A stretch of DNA of 64,000 nt from JAEUIZ01 sp046155605 (GTDB lineage Bacteria > Planctomycetota > Phycisphaerae > Phycisphaerales > UBA1924), in NCBI GenBank assembly GCA_046155605.1, contig JBJXFQ010000002.1, positions 62,001-126,000 on the forward strand, given 5' to 3'. Below the pieces are notes generated by a model. The model saw only the letters and a program-made list of their open reading frames with translations. It was not told where the DNA came from and made no database searches. Shown here one piece after another: positions 25,178 to 33,228 of the stretch. Positions within the stretch are counted from its first letter, which is position 1; every line of letters starts with the position of its first letter. Made by a program: the position numbers and the translations under genes.

Positions 25178-28039
25178 CTACGGCCCGCTTCGATCGATCG
25201 CTCCCCGAACCTCTTTCACGCCCGGTGCGTCATTGAGCGCTGATCGAATGTCCAGTGCCCTCGCAAACGCGGCCCGCGCGCCATGGGCGTCACCCTTGGC
25301 GCTCAGGAGTTGACCGAGTTCATAGGCCGCACGCCCGAGTTCTCGCTTGCCCGCGTCGCCGCGGGTCGCGAGCGACTCGATGACCTCCTTCAGTTCCCGC
25401 TCGGCCTCGTCGGTGCGTCCGACGAGCCGGAGTGCCACCGAGTGGTCCACGCGCGCGCCCAGGAGCACCGGATGGTCCTTCGCGATTCGTTTGCCGAGGA
25501 TCGCGATGCACTCGTCGTGGAGGGCAAGAGCCTCATCCGGCTTCGCTTGCGCCTGCCGAGCCAGCCCCAGCGTGCGGAGCGAGGTCGCTGTCATTGAGTG
25601 CTGCGGCCCGGAGACCTGTCTGCGGATCGCCACGCCCTTCTCGACGATCGGCACGCCCTCCGCGAGATTTCCTGCACGCACCAGCGCGTTGCCGAGGTTC
25701 ACCATGCTCAGCGCCACGAGCGAGTGCTTCTCTCCCAGCACCGCGATGCGCATCCGCAGTGACTCGCGGTAGATCTCGGCGGCCTCTGCGAAGCGGCGCT
25801 TCTCCATCTCGACGCGCCCCAGGCCGTTGAGCGCGTCCGCCGTGTCCAGGTGTTCGGGGCCTTGCACACGCCGCAACGTCTCGACGCCCCGGCGGATGGC
25901 CTCCTCCGCCTCCGCGGATCGGCCCAGGTCCATCTGCAAGAGCGCCAGGTTCACCGCGGTGTTCACGACATGCGGGTGCTCGGCGCCCAACACCCGTTGC
26001 CGGATGTCAAGCGCCTCGCGAAGCAGCGCCTCGGCCTCGGCGTAGTTCCCGTCTTGCTGCTGCATCCGCCCGAAGTTCGTCATGTGCAACGCCAGCGAAG
26101 GGTTTCTCGGGCCCAGGGCGCGCCGGAGCACGTCCACACCCTCGCGCATCGCGGTCACCGCGCCCGCATAGTCGCCCTTGGCCTTCAGCACCGCGCCCAG
26201 ATCGCCCAGCGCCTCGCCCAGCCTCGGGTCGTCGGCGGGCGCGAGGCGACGCAGCCCGTCCACCGATCGACGCAAGAACCTCTCGGCCTTCTCGTGCTTG
26301 GCCACGCGAGTCAGGTACACGCCGACCGCCGCCATCTGATCCGCGGCCTCGACGCTGTCGGCACCGAGCGCACGCTCGACCATCTCCAGCGATTGCCGCG
26401 CCAGGTCGAGCGCCTCGGCCCGACTTCCGCGCTCTTGCAGGATCGCCGCCTTGCTCTGGAGCGTCATCGCGGTCTCGTACCCGCCCTCGGGCTGGTGCTG
26501 CGCGAGCACGGTCAGGGCGGCATCGATCTGCGCCAATGCCTTGTCCGTCTTGCCGATCGCGCGGTTCGCTTTGGCGAGCGTTCGCAGCAACGACCCCTGC
26601 ACATCGGGCTCGTCTGCGAGCCGTTCGATGGTGCTCTCGGCCGCGACGAGCAGTTCGCTCACGCGCGGGTCCTCGCCCTCGCTCTCGAAGGGGTTGGCCG
26701 CGGCAAGCAGGTCCTCGAGCACCGTGGCGACGTGCGTGGCCTTGAGCGCTTGCCGCCGCGCGCGGTCGGCCTCATCGATCGCCCTCGCCTCGGCCCGCAT
26801 GGCGCGGACGAGCCCGATCGAAGTCCCGATCACGCCCGCGGTCAGCAGCACGAGCGCCGCCGCGACCCCGCCGACGAGCGTCTTGTTCCGTCTGGCGAAC
26901 TTGCGCAACTGGTACGCCGTGCTCGCCGGACGCGCCATGATCGCGCGGTGGTCGAGATAGCGACGAATGTCGGCGGCAAAGTCGCCCGCGGACTGGTACC
27001 GGCGGTCGCGGTCCTTCTCCAGCGCCTTGCCGACCATGGTCTCGACGTCACCGCGAAGGGCGTGATGGACGACGCTCAGCCGCGTGTGGTCCTGCTCGGT
27101 GATCACGCGGAGTGCCTCGGTCACGGACTTATCACGGACATCGTGCGGGAGGCGACTCGTCAAGAGTTCGTAGAGAATCACGCCCAGCGAATAGACATCC
27201 GCCCGCGTGTCGAGGCCGCGAGTCTGGCCCGTGGCCTGCTCCGGGCTCATGTAGGGCACCGTGCCGAGCAACTGGCCCGTGTGCGTGTGCATCGTCCCGC
27301 CGCGTGATTGGTCGTCGGCCAGGCGCGCCACGCCGAAATCGAGCACCTTTGGCTGGCCCTCGGGCGTCACGAGGATGTTGCCGGGCTTGAGGTCGCGATG
27401 GATCACGCCGCGCTGGTGTGCATATTGCACCGCGTCGCAGACCCTCGCCAGCAGTTCGAGCCGCTCGCGAGGGCCGAGTTTCGCGCGATCCGCGTGCTTG
27501 TGCAGCGGGACGCCCTCGACCAGTTCCATCGCCAGGAACGGGATCGGACCCATCGGCGTCTCGGCGCGGGCAAACTCATAGACGCGCGCGATGCCGGGGT
27601 GCTCGAGCCGTCCCAAGGCTTCGGCCTCGAACGCGAAGCGACGCTGCGCCGCAGGGCCGGTGCCGCCGAACCGGATGACCTTCAGTGCGACACGCCGCCT
27701 CGGGATGTCCTGCTCGGCCTCGTAGACGACCCCCATCCCGCCCGCGCCGATGATCCGCTCGATCCGGTAGTGGCCCAGCGTGCGGCCGATGAACGCGTCG
27801 GGGGGTGCCTCGGCCTTCGAATCGCGTTCCAGTCGCTCGACCAGCCGCCCGGCGTCCGCCGCGGGGCGGTCAAGGTCGAATCCGCCATGACTTGCGGCGC
27901 GAAGCAGACCGAGCAACTCTGTGCGCAGCGTCGTGTCGTCGTCGGCCTGCTCGCGGGCAAAGCGCTCCCACTCGGTCGCGGGCAGTTCACTCGCGCGATC
28001 GAAGAGTTGCTCAAGCCTGGCCCAGCGGAGCGTGTCCAT
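25178..28039 (-). CDS. Ser/Thr protein kinase with transmembrane helix and extracytoplasmic TPRs
   Basis: A 953-residue membrane receptor-like kinase. After an ~80-residue N-terminal region the kinase domain has the P-loop IGAGGMGVVYEA, VALK lysine K120, HRDLKPGN (D216), DFG (234-236) and the APE-equivalent SPEQ. A transmembrane helix follows (about 388-411), then ~500 residues of TPR repeats (for example NLALLQMDLGRSAEAEEAI and NLGNALVRAGNLAEG), probably outside the cytoplasm. It overlaps the ECF sigma gene by 29 bases and AAGGAGG stands 6 bases before the ATG at 28039, so the two are translated together. Such sigma-kinase pairs are common in Planctomycetota; the kinase is presumed to control the sigma factor. 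Confidence 0.93.
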   Translation of the reverse strand: MDTLRWARLEQLFDRASELPATEWERFAREQADDDTTLRTELLGLLRAASHGGFDLDRPAADAGRLVERLERDSKAEAPPDAFIGRTLGHYRIERIIGAGGMGVVYEAEQDIPRRRVALKVIRFGGTGPAAQRRFAFEAEALGRLEHPGIARVYEFARAETPMGPIPFLAMELVEGVPLHKHADRAKLGPRERLELLARVCDAVQYAHQRGVIHRDLKPGNILVTPEGQPKVLDFGVARLADDQSRGGTMHTHTGQLLGTVPYMSPEQATGQTRGLDTRADVYSLGVILYELLTSRLPHDVRDKSVTEALRVITEQDHTRLSVVHHALRGDVETMVGKALEKDRDRRYQSAGDFAADIRRYLDHRAIMARPASTAYQLRKFARRNKTLVGGVAAALVLLTAGVIGTSIGLVRAMRAEARAIDEADRARRQALKATHVATVLEDLLAAANPFESEGEDPRVSELLVAAESTIERLADEPDVQGSLLRTLAKANRAIGKTDKALAQIDAALTVLAQHQPEGGYETAMTLQSKAAILQERGSRAEALDLARQSLEMVERALGADSVEAADQMAAVGVYLTRVAKHEKAERFLRRSVDGLRRLAPADDPRLGEALGDLGAVLKAKGDYAGAVTAMREGVDVLRRALGPRNPSLALHMTNFGRMQQQDGNYAEAEALLREALDIRQRVLGAEHPHVVNTAVNLALLQMDLGRSAEAEEAIRRGVETLRRVQGPEHLDTADALNGLGRVEMEKRRFAEAAEIYRESLRMRIAVLGEKHSLVALSMVNLGNALVRAGNLAEGVPIVEKGVAIRRQVSGPQHSMTATSLRTLGLARQAQAKPDEALALHDECIAILGKRIAKDHPVLLGARVDHSVALRLVGRTDEAERELKEVIESLATRGDAGKRELGRAAYELGQLLSAKGDAHGARAAFARALDIRSALNDAPGVKEVRGAIDRSGP

Positions 28040-28562
28040 CGGCGCCTCCTTGTCCGAGTTCGCGCGCGAGCCACGCCCGCGCCATGGCCCAGTCGCGCTT
28101 GATCGTGGCGCTCCCGACGCCGAGCACGTCGGCGATGTCATCCACCCCCATCCCGCCGAAGAACCGCAGTTCGACGACGCGTGCTTTGCGATCGTCCTGA
28201 GCCGCCAGTCGCTTGAGGGCCTCGTCGAGTGACACCAGGTCGCGGTCGTCGTCAACCACGGCGCAATCATCAAGCGACATCCGTGCGCCCGCCGGTGAGC
28301 GCTTCAGTCGGCCCCGATCGCGCGCGTGGTTCACCAGCACCTGCCGCATGGCGATCGACGCCACGGCCACCAGGTGATTCCGCGACCAGGCCTGGCCTTC
28401 GGGGAGCCTCGCGAGTTTCAGATACGCCTCATGCACGAGGGCCGTGGTCTGGAGCATGTGCCCCGGCTCGCCGCGCAGGCGATGGGCATCCGCCAGCCGA
28501 CGAAGTTCCTCGTAGACGAGCGGGAACAGGGATTCGAGTTGTCGGCGACTATCCTCGTCCAT
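28011..28562 (-). CDS. ECF-type RNA polymerase sigma factor (planctomycete TIGR02999-like)
   Basis: A 183-residue sigma factor. Region 2 has LFPLVYEELRRLADAHR, TTALVHEAYLKLA and HLVAVASIAMRQVLVNHAR; region 4 has VVELRFFGGMGVDDIADVLG and VGSATIKRDWAMARAWLARE (helix-turn-helix). This TTALVHEAYL/MRQVLVNHAR pattern is the group often linked to Ser/Thr kinases in planctomycetes. The ATG at 28562 is preferred over the upstream ATG at 28598. It is the promoter-proximal gene of the two-gene operon with the kinase. No anti-sigma gene is seen. Confidence 0.92.
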   Translation of the reverse strand: MDEDSRRQLESLFPLVYEELRRLADAHRLRGEPGHMLQTTALVHEAYLKLARLPEGQAWSRNHLVAVASIAMRQVLVNHARDRGRLKRSPAGARMSLDDCAVVDDDRDLVSLDEALKRLAAQDDRKARVVELRFFGGMGVDDIADVLGVGSATIKRDWAMARAWLARELGQGGADGHAPLGQA

Positions 28563-28599
28563 GTCAAACTGCCGCAACCATCCTAAGGCGTGCGGCAAG

Positions 28600-28930
28600 A
28601 GCCTAAGGCATGCGACAAGAGCCGATAACGTGCGAGGCCGGAGTTGGGCGGTCCGAAAAACAAGCCGGCCTGCGGCGAACCGCAGGCCGATTGTTCCATC
28701 ACTTATCCCGTCTTTTGTCGGGACTCACCCGATCAGAACCCGGCTTCAGACGTTTCCATCCGATACCAGGTCATAGGAGGAGAGAGAGACAAGACATCTC
28801 AAATATGCCACAGAACTGCGAGATTGCCATGTTTTCGGACAGTTTTTTTATCAACCAACGCTCGCAGCATTTTCATCATGTAAGTGCTTGAAATCATGGC
28901 ACTTGTGTGATTTGATCGTTGGCGCATCGC
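28600..28930. other. Intergenic region, relatively AT-rich, possible small RNA on the minus strand
   Basis: About 330 bases without a credible protein gene; short frames on either strand lack a placed ribosome-binding site. The base composition is clearly less GC-rich than the surroundings. A strong hairpin with a T-tract (28656-28689, minus strand) has no gene upstream of it on that strand until tsf, which has its own terminator. A further hairpin TCCCG/CGGGA lies at about 28706-28723. The layout would fit an untranslated RNA, but no known RNA family was recognised. Confidence 0.35.
28656..28689 (-). terminator. Intrinsic terminator with UUCG loop
   Basis: On the minus strand CGGCCTGCGG (28689-28680), tetraloop TTCG, CCGCAGGCCG (28675-28666), then GCTTGTTTTTCGG. 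A perfect 10-bp GC stem with a stable loop and a short T-tract. It lies upstream of the ECF sigma gene and would stop transcripts from the 28.7-28.93 kb interval. Confidence 0.65.
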
Positions 28931-28966
28931 GAAAAAAAATAACCCACGATTCTGAAAAATCGTGGG
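28931..28966 (-). terminator. Intrinsic terminator downstream of tsf
   Basis: Minus strand: CCCACGATT (28966-28958), loop TTTCAG, AATCGTGGG (28951-28943), then TTATTTTTTTTCGC. It sits 46 bases past the tsf stop, as expected for the end of the rpsB-tsf operon. Confidence 0.88.
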
Positions 28967-29011
28967 CCTCTACACAAACGTATTTTGTTCGGTATGACTG
29001 ATTATGTCGAA

Positions 29012-29833
29012 TCAGCCCGTCTCGCCGACCTGCCAGCGGTAGAACCCGATGATCTGGGCCTTGGGTCCAACGATGTCCTTGATCCGTTTGGTTTCATCGC
29101 GGATGTACGGCTGCTCGAGGAGCGCGATCTCCTCGAAGAACTTTCGCATCCCGCCCTCGACCATCTTCTCGGCGATCTCCTTGGGCTTCCCGCTCTCGAT
29201 CGCCTGATCGATGCGGAACTTCCGCTCGCGCTCGATGACGTCTGGCGGGATGTCCTTGGCGGTGACGCCCAGCGGCCTGGTGGGCGATGCCGCGATGTGC
29301 ATGGCCACGTCCTTGAGCGTGGTGTCGTTGATCGAGCCGGTGGCCTGGATGAGCACGCCCGTCTTGCCGTCGTGGTGGATGTAGACGCCGAAGGCGGTGG
29401 TGCCGGTCTCGCCGGTGATCTTGTGGGCGCGGGCGAGGGCACAGTTCTCTCCCGTGGTGATGCGCATTTCATCGACGAGCGCGGTCATCGCGGCGGTGGG
29501 GGTGACGGCACCGGATGTGCCCTCGATGGCCAACTCGGCGATCTTCTTGGCCGTCGAGACGAACTTCTCGTTCTTGGCGGTGAAATCGGTCTCGGCACGA
29601 AGTTCGATGATCGCGGCGACGCCGGAATCGACGTTGGTGGCGACGGCGATGCGGCCCTCGCCGGCGGCGCGCTCCGTCCGTTTGTCCATCTTTCCCTTGA
29701 GTTTCTTGCGCAGCCAGTCCTTCGCCGCCTCGAAGTCGCCCTTGGTCTCGGCGAGCGCGGCCTTGCAATCCATCATCGGAAGCCCCGTGTCGTTGCGGAG
29801 TTTCATCACGTCCTTCGGATTAATCTCGGGCAT
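29012..29833 (-). CDS. tsf: Elongation factor Ts
   Basis: A 273-residue guanine-nucleotide exchange factor that reloads EF-Tu with GTP. The N-terminal UBA-like domain has VMKLRNDTGLPMMDCKAALA and the TDF-containing strand AETDFTAKNEKF is the EF-Tu contact. The C-terminal part ends in FYRWQVGETG. The length is normal. The ATG at 29833 starts the conserved MPEINPKDV; the longer frame upstream is not conserved in character. It follows rpsB by 87 bases in the standard order and is closed by the terminator at 28931-28966. Confidence 0.97.
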   Translation of the reverse strand: MPEINPKDVMKLRNDTGLPMMDCKAALAETKGDFEAAKDWLRKKLKGKMDKRTERAAGEGRIAVATNVDSGVAAIIELRAETDFTAKNEKFVSTAKKIAELAIEGTSGAVTPTAAMTALVDEMRITTGENCALARAHKITGETGTTAFGVYIHHDGKTGVLIQATGSINDTTLKDVAMHIAASPTRPLGVTAKDIPPDVIERERKFRIDQAIESGKPKEIAEKMVEGGMRKFFEEIALLEQPYIRDETKRIKDIVGPKAQIIGFYRWQVGETG

Positions 29834-29920
29834 CGCCTGGTTCCCTGTCGGTGGTTGTTCATGGCGCGCCGCGGGCACGCTCCATTATGCTCACAGTGTC
29901 TTCGTCCGATCGTCAGATGC

Positions 29921-30760
29921 TCACGTCCCGGTCGTGGCGGGCTCGGGCGTCGGCGGCGCGTCGGGCGATGTCGGCTCGTCCGAGCGGAACTGCGCCCGAC
30001 GGCTGCGACGCGGGCCGTCGCTCTGCGCGCCCCGGCCGGCCGCCGGCTCGCCCTCACGACCAGTCGCCGTCGCCTGCCGCTGCTCCTTGCCCTCGGCCAC
30101 GGCCAGGCAGAGTTCGCGCAGCACCACGTCGATCGAGCGCATGCCGTCGTCGTTGCCGGGAATCGGAATGTCAGCGAGTTCCGGGTCGCCGTCGGTGTCG
30201 ATGAGGCAGATGGTGGGGATACCGAGTTTGCGGGCCTCTTTCAGGGCCGTCGCCTCGCGGCGCACGTCGATGGCCACCATCGCGCCGGGCAGTTTGTCCA
30301 TCCGCCGGATGCCCTCGAGGTTCCGCTTGATCTTCGCCTTCTCGCGGCGGAGTTGGCTCTCCATCTTCTTCGAGTAACTCGCGAAGTTGTCCGCGGCCTC
30401 GATCGCCTCGAGTTCCTCGAGCCGCTTGAGCCGCGAGCGGATCGTGCGGAAGTTGGTCAGCGTGCCACCCAGCCAGCGCTCGATGACGTAGTGCATGCCC
30501 ACCGCGCTCACGCGCTGCTCGACGACCGTCTTGGCCTGTCGCTTCGTGCCGACGAAGCAGACATCGCGGCCCTCGGCCACGCAGTTCGTGATGAACTTCT
30601 TGGCGAGCAGGAGCCCCTTGACGGTCTCCTTGATGTCGATGATGTGGATCCCGTTGCGTTTGCCGTAGATGAATCCCGCCATGCGCGGGTTCCACGAACT
30701 GGCACGTTGACCGAAGTGGATTCCTGCTTCGATCAAATCCTGGACGAGTGTGTTGGCCAT
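29921..30760 (-). CDS. rpsB: 30S ribosomal protein S2
   Basis: A 279-residue uS2. The conserved region from LVQDLIEAGIHFGQRASSWNPRM through NGIHIIDIKETV, FVGTKRQAKTVVE, RWLGGTLTNFRTI and the PGAMVAIDVRREATALKEA block to the LIDTDGDPELADIPIPGNDDG motif is all present. The last ~45 residues form an Arg/Pro/Ala-rich extension (RSRRAQFRSDEPTSPDAPP) beyond most S2 proteins. The ATG at 30760 starts MANTLVQDL; the open frame upstream belongs to the leader. Confidence 0.97.
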   Translation of the reverse strand: MANTLVQDLIEAGIHFGQRASSWNPRMAGFIYGKRNGIHIIDIKETVKGLLLAKKFITNCVAEGRDVCFVGTKRQAKTVVEQRVSAVGMHYVIERWLGGTLTNFRTIRSRLKRLEELEAIEAADNFASYSKKMESQLRREKAKIKRNLEGIRRMDKLPGAMVAIDVRREATALKEARKLGIPTICLIDTDGDPELADIPIPGNDDGMRSIDVVLRELCLAVAEGKEQRQATATGREGEPAAGRGAQSDGPRRSRRAQFRSDEPTSPDAPPTPEPATTGT

Positions 30761-30948
30761 GACAATAACCTCGGCAGCGACACCGGCGGGAAGACAATCG
30801 GGGAGCGGGCGTCGATTCGCTCGACGGCAACTCGTCCGCCCGCCATAGGGCGCTTGTGTGTGGCTTCGGTGAAGCCGGTGCAAAACAGATGAACCCGCGC
30901 GAGCCGCGTGCAGGCGCAGGCTCCGACCCCGATCTTGGCCGGAAACAG

Positions 30949-30954
30949 AGTATA
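30949..30954 (-). promoter_or_regulatory. Possible -10 box of the rpsB-tsf operon
   Basis: TATACT on the minus strand, about 190 bases upstream of rpsB, in context GCCTATACTCTG, very like the box before rho (GCGTATACTGTG). No good -35 hexamer at 16-18 bases was found, so this is tentative. The long leader could hold ribosomal-protein regulation; no S2-binding fold was identified. Confidence 0.3.
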
Positions 30955-31183
30955 GGCAGTTTCCCGACACTCGCGGAATGGGCACTCCGCCGCGGCAGGT
31001 CGGCTTCAGTCAGTTGCTGCCTCGCGGCTGGCCTGTTCGCATTATGATAGGACTCAGGCTTCAGCCGCTCACTTTTGCATCACGACCGTGTGCAATCGAG
31101 AAGTTCTCCGCTTCGCCGATATCCTCCCTACGCGCGGCCAAGACTCGATTTGCACTCTGGCTCGCCTCGATTCGGAGACCGAC

Positions 31184-32167
31184 ATGCGGCACTTCCTCAC
31201 CATCGTTCCTGCGCTGCTCGCTCCCACGCTTGCTGCCGCGCAACTCTCGCCGGATCGCCTCTACTACGGCGTCGGGCGTGCGATCCCCATGACCGTCAAG
31301 GTGCCGGCCAACCTGAAGGAAGGCATGGCTCAGGTGAGGCTCTACTCGGTCGCGGGTGAGGATCGTGGCACCGCACCCGTGGTCGCAGGCGCGATTGATC
31401 TCGCGGCTCTGCTGCCGGTGATCTGGAAGCGCGAGGCCGTGACCAGCGCCGACGTGCTCTATGCCCAACTCCTCGTGGGCGAGCGCGGCATCGGGCCGGC
31501 GGTGGTGCTCCAGCCGCTGGTCGAGCCGCCGTACTGCGTGTATCTCGAGCAAGAGACGGGCGAGCCGAAGTACCGCGAGAGCCGCGGCTTTCTGACCGGC
31601 GTGCGGGCTTATGTCGATCAGTTCGTCTCGCTCAAGACCTCGATGGGTGAGGTCGTGCTGGCGATGCGGCCGGATCACGCGCCGAACACGGTTTGGAACT
31701 TCATGGAACTCGCCCGCGGCGGGTTCTACACCGATGTGATCTTCCACCGCGTCAAGGCGCTCCACCCAAACGGCTCGCCGTTCGTGATCCAGGCCGGCGA
31801 TCCGTCGCAATCGGCGAGTTCAACGACCGCCGCCGACGGGGGGCCGGGCTATTTCATCAACCTCGAGCCGAGCAAGTTGCCGCATGATTTCGGCGTGATC
31901 TCGATGGCGCGAAACAGGATGCCCAACTCCGCCGGCTCGCAGTTTTTCATCTGCCTCAGCCGCGACGGCACCAGTTTTCTCGACGGGCAGTACACGAGTT
32001 TCGGACAGGCCGTGGCGGGCGCGGACGTGATCCAGAAACTCGCGGCGGTCGAGGTCTCCGGTGACTTCGATCGGCCCAAGAACCCGCCGGCGATTCTCAG
32101 CGCCCTGCTCGTCGATGCGCCGCCGTTCAACGAGCGGCCCAAGCCCGTCGCCGCGCCGGCGAAGTGA
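31184..32167 (+). CDS. Exported cyclophilin-type peptidyl-prolyl cis-trans isomerase
   Basis: A 327-residue protein with a signal peptide (MRHFLTIVPALLAPTLAAAQ), an ~110-residue N-terminal region without recognised domain, and a cyclophilin domain: MGEVVLAMRPDHAPNTVWNF, FHRVKALHPNGSPFVIQAGD (R of FHR is catalytic), GVISMARNRMPNSAGSQFFI and LDGQYTSFGQAV. The expected role is folding of proline-containing proteins outside the cytoplasm. The ATG at 31184 is set by the signal peptide. It converges with the next gene, with two bases between stops. Confidence 0.9.
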   Translation: MRHFLTIVPALLAPTLAAAQLSPDRLYYGVGRAIPMTVKVPANLKEGMAQVRLYSVAGEDRGTAPVVAGAIDLAALLPVIWKREAVTSADVLYAQLLVGERGIGPAVVLQPLVEPPYCVYLEQETGEPKYRESRGFLTGVRAYVDQFVSLKTSMGEVVLAMRPDHAPNTVWNFMELARGGFYTDVIFHRVKALHPNGSPFVIQAGDPSQSASSTTAADGGPGYFINLEPSKLPHDFGVISMARNRMPNSAGSQFFICLSRDGTSFLDGQYTSFGQAVAGADVIQKLAAVEVSGDFDRPKNPPAILSALLVDAPPFNERPKPVAAPAK

Positions 32168-32169
32168 TG

Positions 32170-33174
32170 TCAGAACGAGTACGTCAGCCGGATGGAGATG
32201 AACGCCGCGGGGTCCGCGTCGGACTCCGCGATCTCGTTCCCGCCCTCATCCTCGAACTTGTATTCCTGAAACACATACACGCCCGCCTCGGCGTCGATCC
32301 GCACGCTCGCGCTGGGCTTGATGCTCACCACGGCCGCGATCGGCACGCGGCGATCTCGCCCGACACCATCCGGCAGTGGCCCGGAGTCATCAAGCCGGAA
32401 CTCGTTGCGCTCGTACGACGCGATCACGCCGAACTTCCACATCTCATCCGGCTCGTAGAACACGCCGAGTCCGAGGCGGCGCTCGTTCGAGAGCCGCCAT
32501 CGCTCGGCGAACTGCCAGTTCACCGTGAGCACGGGCACGGGCAGCGGATCCTCCTCGATCTGTGTTGTGATGGCGATCCCCCCGCCCACCTGCAGCGTCT
32601 CGCTGAGCGCATACGCGACACCGCCGAGCACGCCGAACGTCAGGCCCTCGTTCCAGTCCGCGCCGTCCTCGGCTGAACCCGTCACCGAGCCCCCGAGGTA
32701 CCAGCGCAGCCGTTGATCGACCTGCGTCGCCAACCGCGCCGAGAGCGATTGGCGATGGATCTCGCCCCAAGGCTCGCCGGCGGTCGGCAGCAGCGTGCCC
32801 GTGTTGTGAAAGTCATAGATGAGGAGTTCGTACTCGGGGTTGATGTCGAGTTGCGAGCGTTGGCCGATGGGGATGCCCACGCTCAAGCCCGCGCCGACGC
32901 GCGAGAACGACACATCGCCCTTGGAATCGTCGAGGTCCGCGGCGGTGCTCGTCGTGCCCTTGAAATAGACCGACCACTCGATCGCCCTCGGCGGCGGCAT
33001 CTGACCGGCAGCCCTCGGTCCTCCAGGGCCACGCGCGGCTTCCGCTCCCGACGGCGCTCCAGCGCCCGGAGGCGAGCCCTGTCTTTGCGGCTGGGCGCTC
33101 GGCGCACCCGCCTGCCCCATGGCCACTCCCGTGCATGACGCGATCACCAGCGGCACCAAGCGGCGTGTATTCAC
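32170..33174 (-). CDS. Putative outer-membrane beta-barrel protein (DUF6268-like)
   Basis: A 334-residue protein. A signal peptide (VIASCTGVAMGQA) is followed by a Pro/Gly/Ala-rich linker (about 22-60) and then alternating amphipathic strands with aromatic ends, finishing in RLTYSF; the terminal Phe is the usual beta-barrel assembly signal. WSVYFKGTTSTAADLDDSKGD and the R-G-x-G-L-S strands resemble DUF6268 proteins of planctomycetes and verrucomicrobia. The start is GTG at 33174 with GGAGG 5 bases upstream. The role is unknown; not a recognised porin. Confidence 0.72.
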   Translation of the reverse strand: MNTRRLVPLVIASCTGVAMGQAGAPSAQPQRQGSPPGAGAPSGAEAARGPGGPRAAGQMPPPRAIEWSVYFKGTTSTAADLDDSKGDVSFSRVGAGLSVGIPIGQRSQLDINPEYELLIYDFHNTGTLLPTAGEPWGEIHRQSLSARLATQVDQRLRWYLGGSVTGSAEDGADWNEGLTFGVLGGVAYALSETLQVGGGIAITTQIEEDPLPVPVLTVNWQFAERWRLSNERRLGLGVFYEPDEMWKFGVIASYERNEFRLDDSGPLPDGVGRDRRVPIAAVVSIKPSASVRIDAEAGVYVFQEYKFEDEGGNEIAESDADPAAFISIRLTYSF

Positions 33175-33228
33175 GTTGCCTCCGTCCCTGCCGCCTTCCT
33201 GCGGCGGAGTTGGGCGGCATCGTATCCG

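Noticed and set aside
28644..28883. 79-codon plus-strand frame in the AT-rich spacer
   Set aside because: It runs through a strong hairpin, has no placed ribosome-binding site and shows no domain-like sequence.
31043..31048. TATGAT box as promoter of the cyclophilin gene
   Set aside because: No -35 hexamer at acceptable spacing; the nearest TTGCTG is 23 bases upstream.
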